Part shown: one piece after another, positions 42,501-50,528 of the stretch | Layout: each line of letters opens with the position of its first letter | Numbering within the stretch: the first letter of the stretch is position 1 | From: CAJXNP01 sp050305935 | GTDB taxonomy: Bacteria; Bacteroidota; Bacteroidia; Cytophagales; Cyclobacteriaceae | NCBI GenBank assembly: GCA_050305935.1 | Contig: JBNLGG010000002.1 | Span: 111,496 to 175,495, forward strand | Direction: 5' to 3' | Length of the DNA stretch: 64,000 bases | The notes under the pieces: generated by a model | The model's database searches: none | Told to the model about the DNA's origin: nothing | What the model saw: the letters and a program-made list of their open reading frames with translations, nothing else | Position numbers and translations under genes: made by a program

Positions 42501-45500
42501 TGGGGAGGTATCACCAGAAGTATAACTTCTGACGTTGACTTCGACAAAAACAATATTGAGTATATCGAGTTTTGGCTGCTTGACCCCTTTATCCAAGGTG
42601 TTAATGGCCAGATTGATGATGGCCGAGGCAATGTTACCAATAATACGACTGGGGGTAAATTGATCTTTAACCTGGGAAGCATTTCAGAAGATGTTATGAA
42701 AGACAGTAAGCATGCTTTTGAAAACGGACTTCCTGCCGATGGGGTAAAAACGGAAGGGATCAATGTGACGAAAAATGAATGGGGCTTTGTGACAAGCCAG
42801 CAATATTTGACCAACTCATTTGACAATACCAGCGCTTCAAGGGTTAACCAGGATGTCGGGTTGGACGGTTTAACAACAACTGAGGAAACGGAGCACTTCA
42901 GTCAATACCTTTCAAGTTTGCCTGCGAATGCAAGAAATATTATCGAAGAAGATCCGTCGGGGGATAACTTTCACTACTATTTGGGGGCCGACCTGGACGC
43001 TAGAGACGCAAAGATTTTAGAGCGCTATAAGAATTTTAACAACACGGAAGGAAACTCCCCGATTATTCAAAACAACAACCAGTCATATACTCCCTCTGGC
43101 ACCAACCTTCCGGACAATGAAGATCTAAACAGGGACAATACCCTAACCGATGTAGAGGATTATTATGAATATGAACTAAGCCTGCGCCCCCAGGATTTGA
43201 CCATTGATAACAAATATATTATTGACAAAGTGGAGGCGATCAACCATCCCGAGGCCACATGGTATTTGTTTAGGATCCCTGTTCGTGAACCTACGGGAGT
43301 CCAGGGAAATATTGATGGATTTAAATCCATCCGGTTTATTCGGACCTACCTTACCGAGTTTGAGCAACCGGTCGTATTAAGGATGGCAAACTTTCAGCTT
43401 ATTGGAGCTCAGTGGAGGAAGTACGAAGGAAATTTGTATGAAAGAGGATTATATGAGACTCCAGAACCTTACAATCCTGATTTTTTGATATCCGTAGTAA
43501 ACATCGAAGAAAACGGGACTGCTTCCGCGGGCAAAGTTCCCTATGTGGAGCCACCTGGTATCAAGCGTGACTATGATAACACATCGCCCGTTGTGAGAAG
43601 AAATAACGAGCAGTCTATGATGCTTTGTGTTGAGGATTTACAGGATCGAGATGCCAGAGCGGCCTTTAAAAACATGAACATCGATCTCATCAACTATGGG
43701 AGGATGAAAATGTTTATCCACGCGCAGGAAAATGGTGAGCCACTCAACGATGGTGATGTTAATGCATTTCTTAGAATAGGTACAGATCAGGAGGCTAATT
43801 ACTATGAAGTAGAATTACCATTAAAGGTGACTTCAAGTGATGCCAGATCGCCTGAAGAAATCTGGCCTGCGGAAAATGAAATGGACATTTTGTTTGATGA
43901 TTTGTATGAGGTAAAGAAAAGAAGGAACAATGCGAACTGGGATATTGAAGTGCCTTTTACGGAAACGATAGGAAGGTATCAAATAACGGTACGTGGGCGC
44001 CCGGATTTAAGTGCGGCAATGTCAATGATGATTGGTGTCAGGAATCCGAAAAGTTACCCTGACGAATCGCCTAAGTCGGTGTGTATTTGGGTGAACGAAT
44101 TACGGGTAACAGATTTTGACAGAACGGCAGGCTGGGCTGCTAATGCTTATTTGGGAATGAAATTGGCAGACCTAGGTACAGTCAGCGCTTCGACCAGGTA
44201 CACGTCTTACGGCTTTGGAGGGGTACAATCTAAAATCCAGGAAAGGACTCGGGAAGAAACCTTTGAATATGATGTCTCAACAAATGTAAACCTGGATAAA
44301 TTTTTACCTGAAAAGGCGGGCCTTAAAATTCCCATGTATGCCAGCTATGAAAAAAGGACCGTGACCCCTCATTTTGATCCTAAGGATCCGGATATACCGC
44401 TGGACGCAGCCCTGGACGCGATCGATGATCCGATTGAAAGACGAGAATACAAAGACATTGTGGTGGAAGATGATACGCGCAGGAGTATAAATTTTACCAA
44501 TGTAAGAAAGGAAAAAGTGAAAGAAGATGCCAGGAATCACATTTATGACATAGAAAATCTTTCATTTACGTATGCTTATAGCGAACGGGATCGGAGTAAC
44601 TTCAATATCTATTCCTATCAATATAGATCGCATCGAGGTTCAGTAGGCTACAACTTTAGTCCCAAGCCACTGGAACTTGCCCCATTAAAAAAATCAAAAG
44701 CGTTTGATTCTCCCTACCTCCAACTCATTAAGGATTTTAATGTCAATTTTTCACCCAGCAATCTCAATTTTCGCGTGGATCTTGATAGAAAATTTACAAG
44801 GACACAATTGAGAAATTCAAATCTGGGAATCGAAGGCATTCAACCAACCTGGGAAAAGTATTTCTTTTTTAACAGGACCTATGGCTTAAGCTGGAATCTA
44901 ACAAAGAGTGTTTCATTTGACTACAATGCCCGGGTGAGCGCCATCATAGATGAGCCTTTTGGAGATATTGATACTCAGGCAGAAAGAAATGAGATAAAGG
45001 AAAATTTCCTGAAGCTTGGAAGAACTAAGACCTTCAACCAAAATATGGGGGCTAATTATAGAATTCCTCTTGATAAAATTCCCCTTATGTCGTGGATAAG
45101 CTCTGACATTCGATATGCTGTCGGATATACCTGGAGGGCGGGTGCATATAGTGAAGATCCGGAGTTAAACCAGCAGGCGATATTTGGGAACATCATAGAA
45201 AACAACCAGGATGTCAATTTATCCGGAAAGGTGGATTTGGTAAAGCTTTATAATAAAAATGAATATTTGAAATCAATCAATTCACCCTCGAGACGAAGAA
45301 CTTCCTCTAACTCAAGGGCGAGGCCAGCGGTTCAGGATACGGTTAAAGCGAAGCCGGAGTTGAAAGGAGTAAAAGGATTTTTAAAACTCCTTATGGCGGT
45401 AAGGTCGGTTAATATAACATACAACGTAAGGTCAGCCACCATCCTTCCGGGTGTCAATAGCACTCCCTTCCTATTCGGGATGGACAGCTCCTGGAATGCA

Positions 45501-46739
45501 CCCGGATGGAAATTTATCCTTGGAAGCCAGGATCGGGCCATCCGCAATGACGCGGCTCGTAATGATTGGTTGGTATACGATACCATACTTACCCAACCGT
45601 TTTCACAAGTACGGACGATTGACCTTGACATAAGGGCGAATTTGGAGCCTGCTAATGATCTTAAGATCCAATTGGATGTTAAAAAAAGGGCCATGGGTAA
45701 TTATGAGGAACTTTTTGAAGTAAACAGGAATACAAATGGTGTGGGGGAATATAACCGATTATTACCAACGAGGACAGGTAGCTATAGCATCTCTTATAAT
45801 ATGATTGGAACCTCCTTCATTACCGATGACGATAAATTCAACAATGCAGTGTTCGATAATTTTGTGGAATACAGGGATGTGATTCGAGATCGGCTGGGTT
45901 CGGATTATGCCCTTAATTCACAGGACGTGCTGGTTCCCGCATTCCTTGCCGCATATGCAAATAAGGATCCGAAAACGATAGACACAAGTCCTTTTCCCAA
46001 GATTCCTTTACCAGGGTGGAGGGTTGATTATTCCGGGCTTTCAAAAATAAAAGGCCTGAAGGATGTTTTTTCGTCCATCTCGATAACTCATGGATACAGA
46101 GCAACTTATACCGTTAATAATTATTCTACCTCTCTCGAATACGCCGAAGATCCTGATTACTATTCTTATATTGAGTTAGACCGCAGTCTGGCGAACTATC
46201 CCCAGGCCAGCAAGATCAACGAAAGCGGAGAACTGATTCCGGTATTTTTGATGAGTCAGGTAATTATGCAGGAGGAATTCTCACCATTGATAGGTGTGAA
46301 TGTACGTACAAGAAGCAAAATGACTGCAAGGGTTGAGTATAAGAAAAGAAGAGAAGTGGGTTTAAATTTTTCCAATGCCCAGGTGACGGAGGTTAAGACC
46401 AACGATCTCACGATTGATATAGGGTATACGAAATCTGGCATGAAGCTCCCATTCCGCAGCCAGGGCAGGATAATTACGTTGGAAAATGATGTTTCATTTA
46501 AGATGACCTTTACCATCAGAGATACAAAAACAATTCAAAGGAAAATCGATGATGTAAATACCCCCACCAACGGTATGGTGAATTTGCAGTTCAGGCCGCA
46601 AATTGGTTATGTTTTGAGCCAGAGGCTTAATTTAAACGTTTATTTTGAGCGCAGTATTAATGATCCACTGGTATCAAGTTCGTTTAAAAGAACTACCACC
46701 GCTGCCGGAGTTCAATTAAGATTCAGCCTGGCACAATAA
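39558..46739 (+). CDS. sprA: Type IX secretion outer-membrane translocon SprA/Sov
   Basis: SprA is the giant (about 36-strand) outer-membrane barrel through which type IX cargo passes; it is also needed for gliding in motile species. The protein of 2393 residues is close to the size of Flavobacterium SprA. It has an N-terminal export signal, then GFVTLDFGGKWQRVQNPSIP and SMNVVGKIGEKMSVTANFDN, which fit the SprA N-terminal domain. LTKMVDAIPLIQTKEPSNIT and many aromatic-rich beta-strands follow. It ends in a barrel-like strand (GVQLRFSLAQ). The start is TTG at 39558; no ATG fits. It lies between ruvA and gcvH. No frameshift or stop is seen. Confidence 0.95.
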   Translation: MKFLVVNRSVFFKLVFVSALTYDISISKSYGASLLFQQITPPDTTEVKQGEPASKSPEDGSPSFNFKDRYGDPLNYYQSPSPFLLKNPSNYQMEIEVDTGMNYTITEKMGELNYRPSSTFTFEQYDRLHSQKMYKNYWKDMSTGIDGESAVSGRRLIPPIYISPVFDRIFGGSYVDIRPNGFVTLDFGGKWQRVQNPSIPIRQQKNGGFEFDQQISMNVVGKIGEKMSVTANFDNNNTFDFENDLKVEYTGFEEDIIQKIEIGNVSLPLQNTLITGAQNLFGVKTQLRFGKMYVTAVASTQRGKSESIQINGGSDGGQGREFEIRASEYDENRHFFLGHFFRDNYETWLKFMPQITSRININRIEVYIINRQNNTQTLRNVAAFMDLGEGKVIYNTERISSNTGNQQAPNSNGANTLYQQLINNPNLRSVDVLNSELGLTKGTDYELVTTARKLDLTEYNFNGELGLISVNRKLQNDEMLAVAFEYTYQGQKYKVGELTEDYQNLDDDRVIFLKLLRPTKINSSVPTWDLMMKNVYNLNASQITRENFQLRIIYRDDKTGVDNPSLHEGVNTTDVPLVELSGLDRLNSNNDPQKDGNFDFVENITVIPETGLVFFPVLEPFGSNLKKQFDPASESGLIEKYVFSKLYNTTRADAELDPYHNKYFLTGRMQAGSASEIMLPGINIAEGSVVVMAGSQPLTEEVDYRVDYNIGRVVIINEAVLNSGKPINIRYEKSDLFNFQTRSLIGTRLDYQVDENFNIGGTFLYHNERPFISRISIGDEPTRNMKYGFDINFQDESRLLTKMVDAIPLIQTKEPSNITFNAEFAQLIPGTSNKVNGEGTSYIDDFESTATPFSLSNSIDTWKLAATPVTANNRFTGVPPSQANNNVRINDKRAKLAWYIIDNVFYRSSGTAKPSNITDQDLENNYVRGISPQEIFPNRDKQVLNTNLRIFDLAYYPSERGPFNYNPNLNNNAELSNPKDNWGGITRSITSDVDFDKNNIEYIEFWLLDPFIQGVNGQIDDGRGNVTNNTTGGKLIFNLGSISEDVMKDSKHAFENGLPADGVKTEGINVTKNEWGFVTSQQYLTNSFDNTSASRVNQDVGLDGLTTTEETEHFSQYLSSLPANARNIIEEDPSGDNFHYYLGADLDARDAKILERYKNFNNTEGNSPIIQNNNQSYTPSGTNLPDNEDLNRDNTLTDVEDYYEYELSLRPQDLTIDNKYIIDKVEAINHPEATWYLFRIPVREPTGVQGNIDGFKSIRFIRTYLTEFEQPVVLRMANFQLIGAQWRKYEGNLYERGLYETPEPYNPDFLISVVNIEENGTASAGKVPYVEPPGIKRDYDNTSPVVRRNNEQSMMLCVEDLQDRDARAAFKNMNIDLINYGRMKMFIHAQENGEPLNDGDVNAFLRIGTDQEANYYEVELPLKVTSSDARSPEEIWPAENEMDILFDDLYEVKKRRNNANWDIEVPFTETIGRYQITVRGRPDLSAAMSMMIGVRNPKSYPDESPKSVCIWVNELRVTDFDRTAGWAANAYLGMKLADLGTVSASTRYTSYGFGGVQSKIQERTREETFEYDVSTNVNLDKFLPEKAGLKIPMYASYEKRTVTPHFDPKDPDIPLDAALDAIDDPIERREYKDIVVEDDTRRSINFTNVRKEKVKEDARNHIYDIENLSFTYAYSERDRSNFNIYSYQYRSHRGSVGYNFSPKPLELAPLKKSKAFDSPYLQLIKDFNVNFSPSNLNFRVDLDRKFTRTQLRNSNLGIEGIQPTWEKYFFFNRTYGLSWNLTKSVSFDYNARVSAIIDEPFGDIDTQAERNEIKENFLKLGRTKTFNQNMGANYRIPLDKIPLMSWISSDIRYAVGYTWRAGAYSEDPELNQQAIFGNIIENNQDVNLSGKVDLVKLYNKNEYLKSINSPSRRRTSSNSRARPAVQDTVKAKPELKGVKGFLKLLMAVRSVNITYNVRSATILPGVNSTPFLFGMDSSWNAPGWKFILGSQDRAIRNDAARNDWLVYDTILTQPFSQVRTIDLDIRANLEPANDLKIQLDVKKRAMGNYEELFEVNRNTNGVGEYNRLLPTRTGSYSISYNMIGTSFITDDDKFNNAVFDNFVEYRDVIRDRLGSDYALNSQDVLVPAFLAAYANKDPKTIDTSPFPKIPLPGWRVDYSGLSKIKGLKDVFSSISITHGYRATYTVNNYSTSLEYAEDPDYYSYIELDRSLANYPQASKINESGELIPVFLMSQVIMQEEFSPLIGVNVRTRSKMTARVEYKKRREVGLNFSNAQVTEVKTNDLTIDIGYTKSGMKLPFRSQGRIITLENDVSFKMTFTIRDTKTIQRKIDDVNTPTNGMVNLQFRPQIGYVLSQRLNLNVYFERSINDPLVSSSFKRTTTAAGVQLRFSLAQ

Positions 46740-46793
46740 TTTTTTTGGTTCTTAAGATCTGCATGCTATTTTTGGTAATTAATTAAAATTAGG

Positions 46794-47168
46794 ATGAATA
46801 TACCAAGTGGATTAAAGTACACAGAAGATCATGAGTGGATCAAAGTAGAAGGTGATATCGCCATAGTGGGCATTACCGACTTTGCCCAGGGTGAGCTGGG
46901 AGATATTGTTTATGTTGAAATAGAAACTGTCGGTGAATCACTGGCCAAAGGAGATGTTTTTGGTACGGTGGAGGCAGTAAAAACAGTATCCGACCTTTTC
47001 ATGCCGGTTTCTGGCGAAGTAGTTGAATTTAATAGCAAAATCGAAAGCAATCCCGAAGTCATAAATTCTGATCCCTATGGTGACGGATGGATGATTAAAA
47101 TCAAAATAAGTGATAGCTCGGAATTGGATTCCCTATTGGATGCTGACGCTTATCAGGGGTCCTTATAG
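46794..47168 (+). CDS. gcvH: Glycine cleavage system H protein
   Basis: The H protein carries the lipoyl arm that shuttles the aminomethyl group between the P, T and L proteins of glycine cleavage. The protein of 124 residues has the lipoyl motif GTVEAVKTVSDLFMPVSGEV with the modified Lys63. The N-terminus IPSGLKYTEDHEWIKVEGDI and a C-terminal DPYGDGWMIKIK are also present. It follows sprA by 54 bases and precedes a vanZ-like gene by 6. The P and T protein genes are not in this window. glyA, which acts on the same one-carbon pool, is at 56.3 kb but not linked. Confidence 0.95.
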   Translation: MNIPSGLKYTEDHEWIKVEGDIAIVGITDFAQGELGDIVYVEIETVGESLAKGDVFGTVEAVKTVSDLFMPVSGEVVEFNSKIESNPEVINSDPYGDGWMIKIKISDSSELDSLLDADAYQGSL

Positions 47169-47174
47169 AAGACA

Positions 47175-47540
47175 ATGGTTCGAAAATATGCCATTTTAAC
47201 CCTTGTGTGGGCTGTTATAGTGGCGGTTTTACTACTTATACCCGGGGACGATCTCCCAAAAGAGGAACTGTTTGAAGGATTTGACAAAGTAGTTCATGTG
47301 CTGATTTTCGGAATATTTTCGTTTTTGTTCGTTTCGATGCGAGACAAGGCGAATAGCAAGATCGAATGGCTTTTTTTGTTAATAAGCTTTCTTGTTTCTA
47401 TTTCTTACAGCTTGCTGTTGGAATACTTCCAAAACTTTATTCCGGGAAGGCAATTTGATGCAAAAGATCTTTTGGCAAATTCCATAGGAGTTGTTTTTGG
47501 GTTGACTATATATGGGATTAAAAAGCAAATTTTCATTTAG
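47175..47540 (+). CDS. VanZ-like membrane protein
   Basis: The protein of 121 residues has four hydrophobic helices and the VanZ-type motif. FDKVVHVLIFGIFSFLFV is the 'DKxxHxxxF' element, and LEYFQNFIPGRQFDAKDLLA is the 'E..Q..ipgR..d..D..aN' element. VanZ of Enterococcus gives low-level teicoplanin resistance. In Bacteroidota these small proteins are common next to gcvH and sprA, and their task is not established. It begins 6 bases after gcvH and is followed 48 bases later by the first tonB. A resistance role should not be assumed. Confidence 0.85.
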   Translation: MVRKYAILTLVWAVIVAVLLLIPGDDLPKEELFEGFDKVVHVLIFGIFSFLFVSMRDKANSKIEWLFLLISFLVSISYSLLLEYFQNFIPGRQFDAKDLLANSIGVVFGLTIYGIKKQIFI

Positions 47541-47558
47541 ATAATATTTTAAAAGTAT

Positions 47559-47566
47559 TAAATTTG
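47559..47566 (+). promoter_or_regulatory. Candidate -7 promoter element of the first tonB gene
   Basis: TAAATTTG matches TAnnTTTG exactly and lies 22 bases before the ATG at 47589. TTT rather than TTG is found 20 bases upstream, at 47536-47538. Confidence 0.45.
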
Positions 47567-47588
47567 ATGGTTAACTAATTGTAAAGCT

Positions 47589-48392
47589 ATGGTATTTATA
47601 ATTTTAGGGGCAGTTCTGATTGGGGTGACAATTCTGATAATTCAGGTTACTAAATCTGCGATGGACAAGGCTGCGGTTAAGAACCTGAGTTCAGGTAGCA
47701 ATCCGGAGAAAGGGAATGTTTTTGTTAAGAAATACAAATCATCAAATTTAAGTTACTACACGAAGTTGTTTATCAACGTAGGTTTGGTCATGTCATTAGC
47801 AGCGGTAATTTTTGCTTTTGAACACAAGACACATATTGACAATAGCCAAGTTGATTTCCAGAAAAACGTTGATGATTTTGAAGATTTGATGGAAATACCG
47901 CCTACCGAGCAACTTCCACCGCCACCACCTCCAGTTCAGCAGCCTGAGATCATAGAAGTGCCTGATGAAGAAGAAATTGAAGAAGAAATTGAGGTTGACC
48001 TTGATGTGGAAATAACAGAAGAAACTGTCATCGAAGAGGTAGTATTCGAAGAGGCGCCTGAAGAAGAGGAAGTAGATGAGATCTTTTCAATTGTGGAAGA
48101 TCAACCTACTCCGCAAGGAGGAATGTCGGCTTTTTATGAGTTTGTAAATAAAAACATTAAATATCCCAACCAGGCACGAAGAATGAATATCGAAGGAAAG
48201 GTTTTCGTGCAGTTCGTGATCGGAAAGGATGGCTCCATTTCAGAAGTTAAGGCAGTAAAAGGTATCGGGGCAGGATGTGATGAAGAAGCCGTGCGGGTAA
48301 TTCAAAGTGCGCCGAAGTGGAACCCTGGCAAGCAAAGGGGAAGGCCTGTAAAAGTTAGGATGATTTTACCAATAACCTTCAAGCTGGGATAG
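47589..48392 (+). CDS. TonB-family energy transducer, copy 1 (extra N-terminal membrane helix)
   Basis: TonB proteins pass energy from ExbBD to outer-membrane transporters. The protein of 267 residues has two hydrophobic helices, about 2-20 and 58-77; classical TonB has one. A proline run (LPPPPPPVQQPEIIEVPDEE) and a very acidic linker follow, then the TonB C-terminal domain at about 180-267. That domain contains NKNIKYPNQARRMNIEGKVF and AVRVIQSAPKWNPGKQRGRP. The linker is Glu-rich where E. coli TonB has Lys-Pro repeats. About three quarters of the C-terminal domain is identical by eye to the second copy at 48669. It closes the sprA-gcvH-vanZ group and ends at a terminator. Confidence 0.9.
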   Translation: MVFIILGAVLIGVTILIIQVTKSAMDKAAVKNLSSGSNPEKGNVFVKKYKSSNLSYYTKLFINVGLVMSLAAVIFAFEHKTHIDNSQVDFQKNVDDFEDLMEIPPTEQLPPPPPPVQQPEIIEVPDEEEIEEEIEVDLDVEITEETVIEEVVFEEAPEEEEVDEIFSIVEDQPTPQGGMSAFYEFVNKNIKYPNQARRMNIEGKVFVQFVIGKDGSISEVKAVKGIGAGCDEEAVRVIQSAPKWNPGKQRGRPVKVRMILPITFKLG

Positions 48393-48420
48393 AAAAGCTT
48401 TCAAAATGTAAATATTAATA

Positions 48421-48447
48421 AAGGCCCTATGACAGGGCTTTTTTTTT
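48421..48447 (+). terminator. Rho-independent terminator after the first tonB
   Basis: The stem GCCCT / AGGGC (48424-48428 with 48434-48438), extended by A-T pairs, is followed by nine T. It lies 29 bases after the stop codon. Confidence 0.88.
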
Positions 48448-48494
48448 GCTATTCTCCATAAGGAAGAGGTATGTGGCTGCGCATAAACCGTTAG

Positions 48495-48525
48495 TTGACT
48501 TAAGTCATGTTTAATATTACATTTT
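48495..48525 (+). promoter_or_regulatory. Candidate promoter and palindrome upstream of the second tonB
   Basis: TTG at 48495-48497, a 20-base spacer and TACATTTT at 48518-48525 (one base off TAnnTTTG) form a plausible promoter. A perfect 12-base palindrome TGACTTAAGTCA (48496-48507) overlaps the -33 element. Nothing else was recognised between 48448 and 48668. Confidence 0.4.
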
Positions 48526-48668
48526 CCTGTCAATCGCTCATAGAGCCTTTCCCAATAAGTATTAGCCTCGTTTAAGATAGTAGGAGTGTATTGCGGAACT
48601 AATGCACTTGAAATACAGGTTATTCATTTAGAATGGGTACACTATTGGGAGGTTAAAAAATTAATACA

Positions 48669-49496
48669 ATGAAAGCTTTAGAAAAAAAGGTAACAGAGAA
48701 AAAGCGAACGGCAAAAAGCGAATCGAACAAGGATCATTATTTGCTTGAACATCCTGATGCACATGAAATCCTGACGAAGTCTGGAAATTTTGATTCATTC
48801 ATTAGGCTTTTAGATATCAAGAAGGAGAAAGTCGAGAGGTATAATTCTGAAAAGCTGTTTTTTTTAAGTATAGGCCTGTGTATGAGTTTGGCGTTGATGA
48901 TTGGCGCATTTGAGTTCAAGTCTTATACCAGTGCTAGTACAGTTGATTTCAATAGTACAGTACAAAATTTTGAAGATTTGATAGAGGTACCACAAAGTCA
49001 ACAGCCAGAGCCACCACCACCAAAAATTGAACAACCACAGATTATCGAGGTCCCTGATGAAGCTATTATCGAGCAGGAAATGGAAATTGACCTTGATGTG
49101 GAAATTACTGAAGAGACGAAGATTGAAGAACAGGTTTTGGTAGAAGTCACTGGCGAAATGGAAGACGAAAAGGTAGACGAGATTTTTACTATCGTTGAGC
49201 AACAACCGGCTCCGATTGGTGGAATGCAGGCTTTCTATGAATATGTAGGACAAAATTTAAAATATCCGACCATGGCATCAAGAATGAATGTGCAAGGGAG
49301 GGTTTTTGTGCAGTTTGTTGTTGAAAAAGATGGTAGTTTGACAGATGTCACCGCGGTAAAAGGAATCGGCGCCGGATGCGATGAGGAGGCTGTGCGTGTC
49401 ATAGAAAATGCACCGAAATGGGTGCCTGGAAAGCAAAGAGGAAGACCAGTTAGGGTTAGAATGATCCTTCCAATAGTTTTTAAGCTTGTTGATTAA
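48669..49496 (+). CDS. TonB-family energy transducer, copy 2 (long cytoplasmic N-terminus)
   Basis: This paralogue of 275 residues has a single membrane helix (about 63-82). A charged 60-residue cytoplasmic segment precedes it (HYLLEHPDAHEILTKSGNFD) and has no counterpart in copy 1. Then come a proline-rich patch (QQPEPPPPKIEQPQIIEVPD), an acidic linker and the TonB domain (QNLKYPTMASRMNVQGRVFV, GIGAGCDEEAVRVIENAPKW). The periplasmic halves of the two copies are closely similar and the N-terminal parts unrelated. They may couple to different ExbB partners or be differently controlled; that is inference. It has its own upstream region and a terminator. Confidence 0.9.
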   Translation: MKALEKKVTEKKRTAKSESNKDHYLLEHPDAHEILTKSGNFDSFIRLLDIKKEKVERYNSEKLFFLSIGLCMSLALMIGAFEFKSYTSASTVDFNSTVQNFEDLIEVPQSQQPEPPPPKIEQPQIIEVPDEAIIEQEMEIDLDVEITEETKIEEQVLVEVTGEMEDEKVDEIFTIVEQQPAPIGGMQAFYEYVGQNLKYPTMASRMNVQGRVFVQFVVEKDGSLTDVTAVKGIGAGCDEEAVRVIENAPKWVPGKQRGRPVRVRMILPIVFKLVD

Positions 49497-49502
49497 TTTT
49501 TA

Positions 49503-49532
49503 AGCCATCACGTTCGAGCGTGATGGCTTTTT
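49503..49532 (+). terminator. Rho-independent terminator after the second tonB
   Basis: The perfect 10-base stem AGCCATCACG / CGTGATGGCT (49503-49512 with 49519-49528) and a six-base loop end in five T. The convergent uxs gene ends 4 bases later and may also be insulated, although no T-run exists on the minus side. Confidence 0.88.
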
Positions 49533-49535
49533 AAA

Positions 49536-50528
49536 CTAAGATTTTTTGTACTTCTCAAAATCCTTATGTTCTTTCCTATACAATACTTCGTTAGGGAGAG
49601 ATTTGAAATACTCGTAAGTCATTTTTAACCCTTCGCTTCTGGAAATCTTTGGCTCCCATCCCAACTTTTCCTTCGCCAGAGAAATGTCCGGGCGCCGTTG
49701 TGTGGGATCGTCTTTTGGCAATTCTTTGTAAATTATTTTCTGAGTGGTGCCTGTTAGTTTGATAATTTCCTCGGCGAAATCTTTAATGGTTATCTCGTCT
49801 GGATTACCAATATTGACTGGGCCTGCATAATCTGAAAGCAGCAATCGGTATATTCCTTCCACCAGGTCGTCGACGTAGCAGAAAGAACGTGTTTGAGATC
49901 CGTCACCAAAGACCGTCAAATCTTCACCTCTTAGTGCCTGGCCTATAAATGCAGGTAGCACTCGTCCGTCATTTAACCTCATCCTTGGGCCATAGGTATT
50001 GAATATCCTGATGATACGGGTCTCAAGCCCATGGTAGGTATGGTAAGCCATCGTGATTGCTTCTTGAAAACGCTTTGCTTCGTCATACACACCTCGTGGG
50101 CCGACAGGGTTTACGTTTCCCCAATAGTCTTCTTTTTGAGGATGGACGTGTGGATCACCATAGATTTCAGAAGTTGAGGCTATTAAGATTCTGGCTTTTT
50201 TATCTTTTGCCAGACCTAGCAAATTGTGGATGCCTAACGAGCCAACTTTCAGTGTCTGAATTGGTATTTTCAGGTAGTCTATAGGGCTTGCCGGAGAAGC
50301 AAAATGGAGGATGTAGTCCAAATGGCCTGATACATGAACGTATTTTGAAACATCATGGTGATAAAAGGTAAAATGTTCATCAGGAAATAAATGCTCTATA
50401 TTCTCAAGGTTTCCGGTTATCAGATTGTCCATACCGACTACATCGTAACCTTCAATTAGAAAACGATCTGCCAAATGCGAGCCAAGAAATCCCGCAACAC
50501 CAGTAATTAAAACTCTTTTCCTAGACAT
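49536..50528 (-). CDS. UDP-glucuronate decarboxylase (UDP-xylose synthase)
   Basis: This extended SDR enzyme of 330 residues turns UDP-glucuronate into UDP-xylose. The NAD-binding site is GVAGFLGSHLADRFL. The active-site region contains ASTSEIYGDP (Thr/Ser) and the Tyr-Lys pair in RGVYDEAKRFQEA. Substrate-binding RIFNTYGPRMRLNDGRVLPA and SRSFCYVDDL-type motifs match UXS enzymes rather than UDP-glucose epimerase. It overlaps ugd, the preceding step, by 8 bases, so the pair makes UDP-xylose from UDP-glucose. The product probably feeds a surface glycan. The family can include dTDP-sugar dehydratases, but the ugd coupling supports UXS. Confidence 0.9.
   Translation of the reverse strand: MSRKRVLITGVAGFLGSHLADRFLIEGYDVVGMDNLITGNLENIEHLFPDEHFTFYHHDVSKYVHVSGHLDYILHFASPASPIDYLKIPIQTLKVGSLGIHNLLGLAKDKKARILIASTSEIYGDPHVHPQKEDYWGNVNPVGPRGVYDEAKRFQEAITMAYHTYHGLETRIIRIFNTYGPRMRLNDGRVLPAFIGQALRGEDLTVFGDGSQTRSFCYVDDLVEGIYRLLLSDYAGPVNIGNPDEITIKDFAEEIIKLTGTTQKIIYKELPKDDPTQRRPDISLAKEKLGWEPKISRSEGLKMTYEYFKSLPNEVLYRKEHKDFEKYKKS

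Noticed and set aside
47175..47540. VanZ-like gene considered as a glycopeptide resistance determinant
   Set aside because: No other van genes are present; small VanZ-like proteins are ordinary neighbours of gcvH in this phylum.
48864..49253. Minus-strand open frame rich in Trp and Phe within the second tonB
   Set aside because: It is the reverse of the proline- and glutamate-rich linker and has no independent support.
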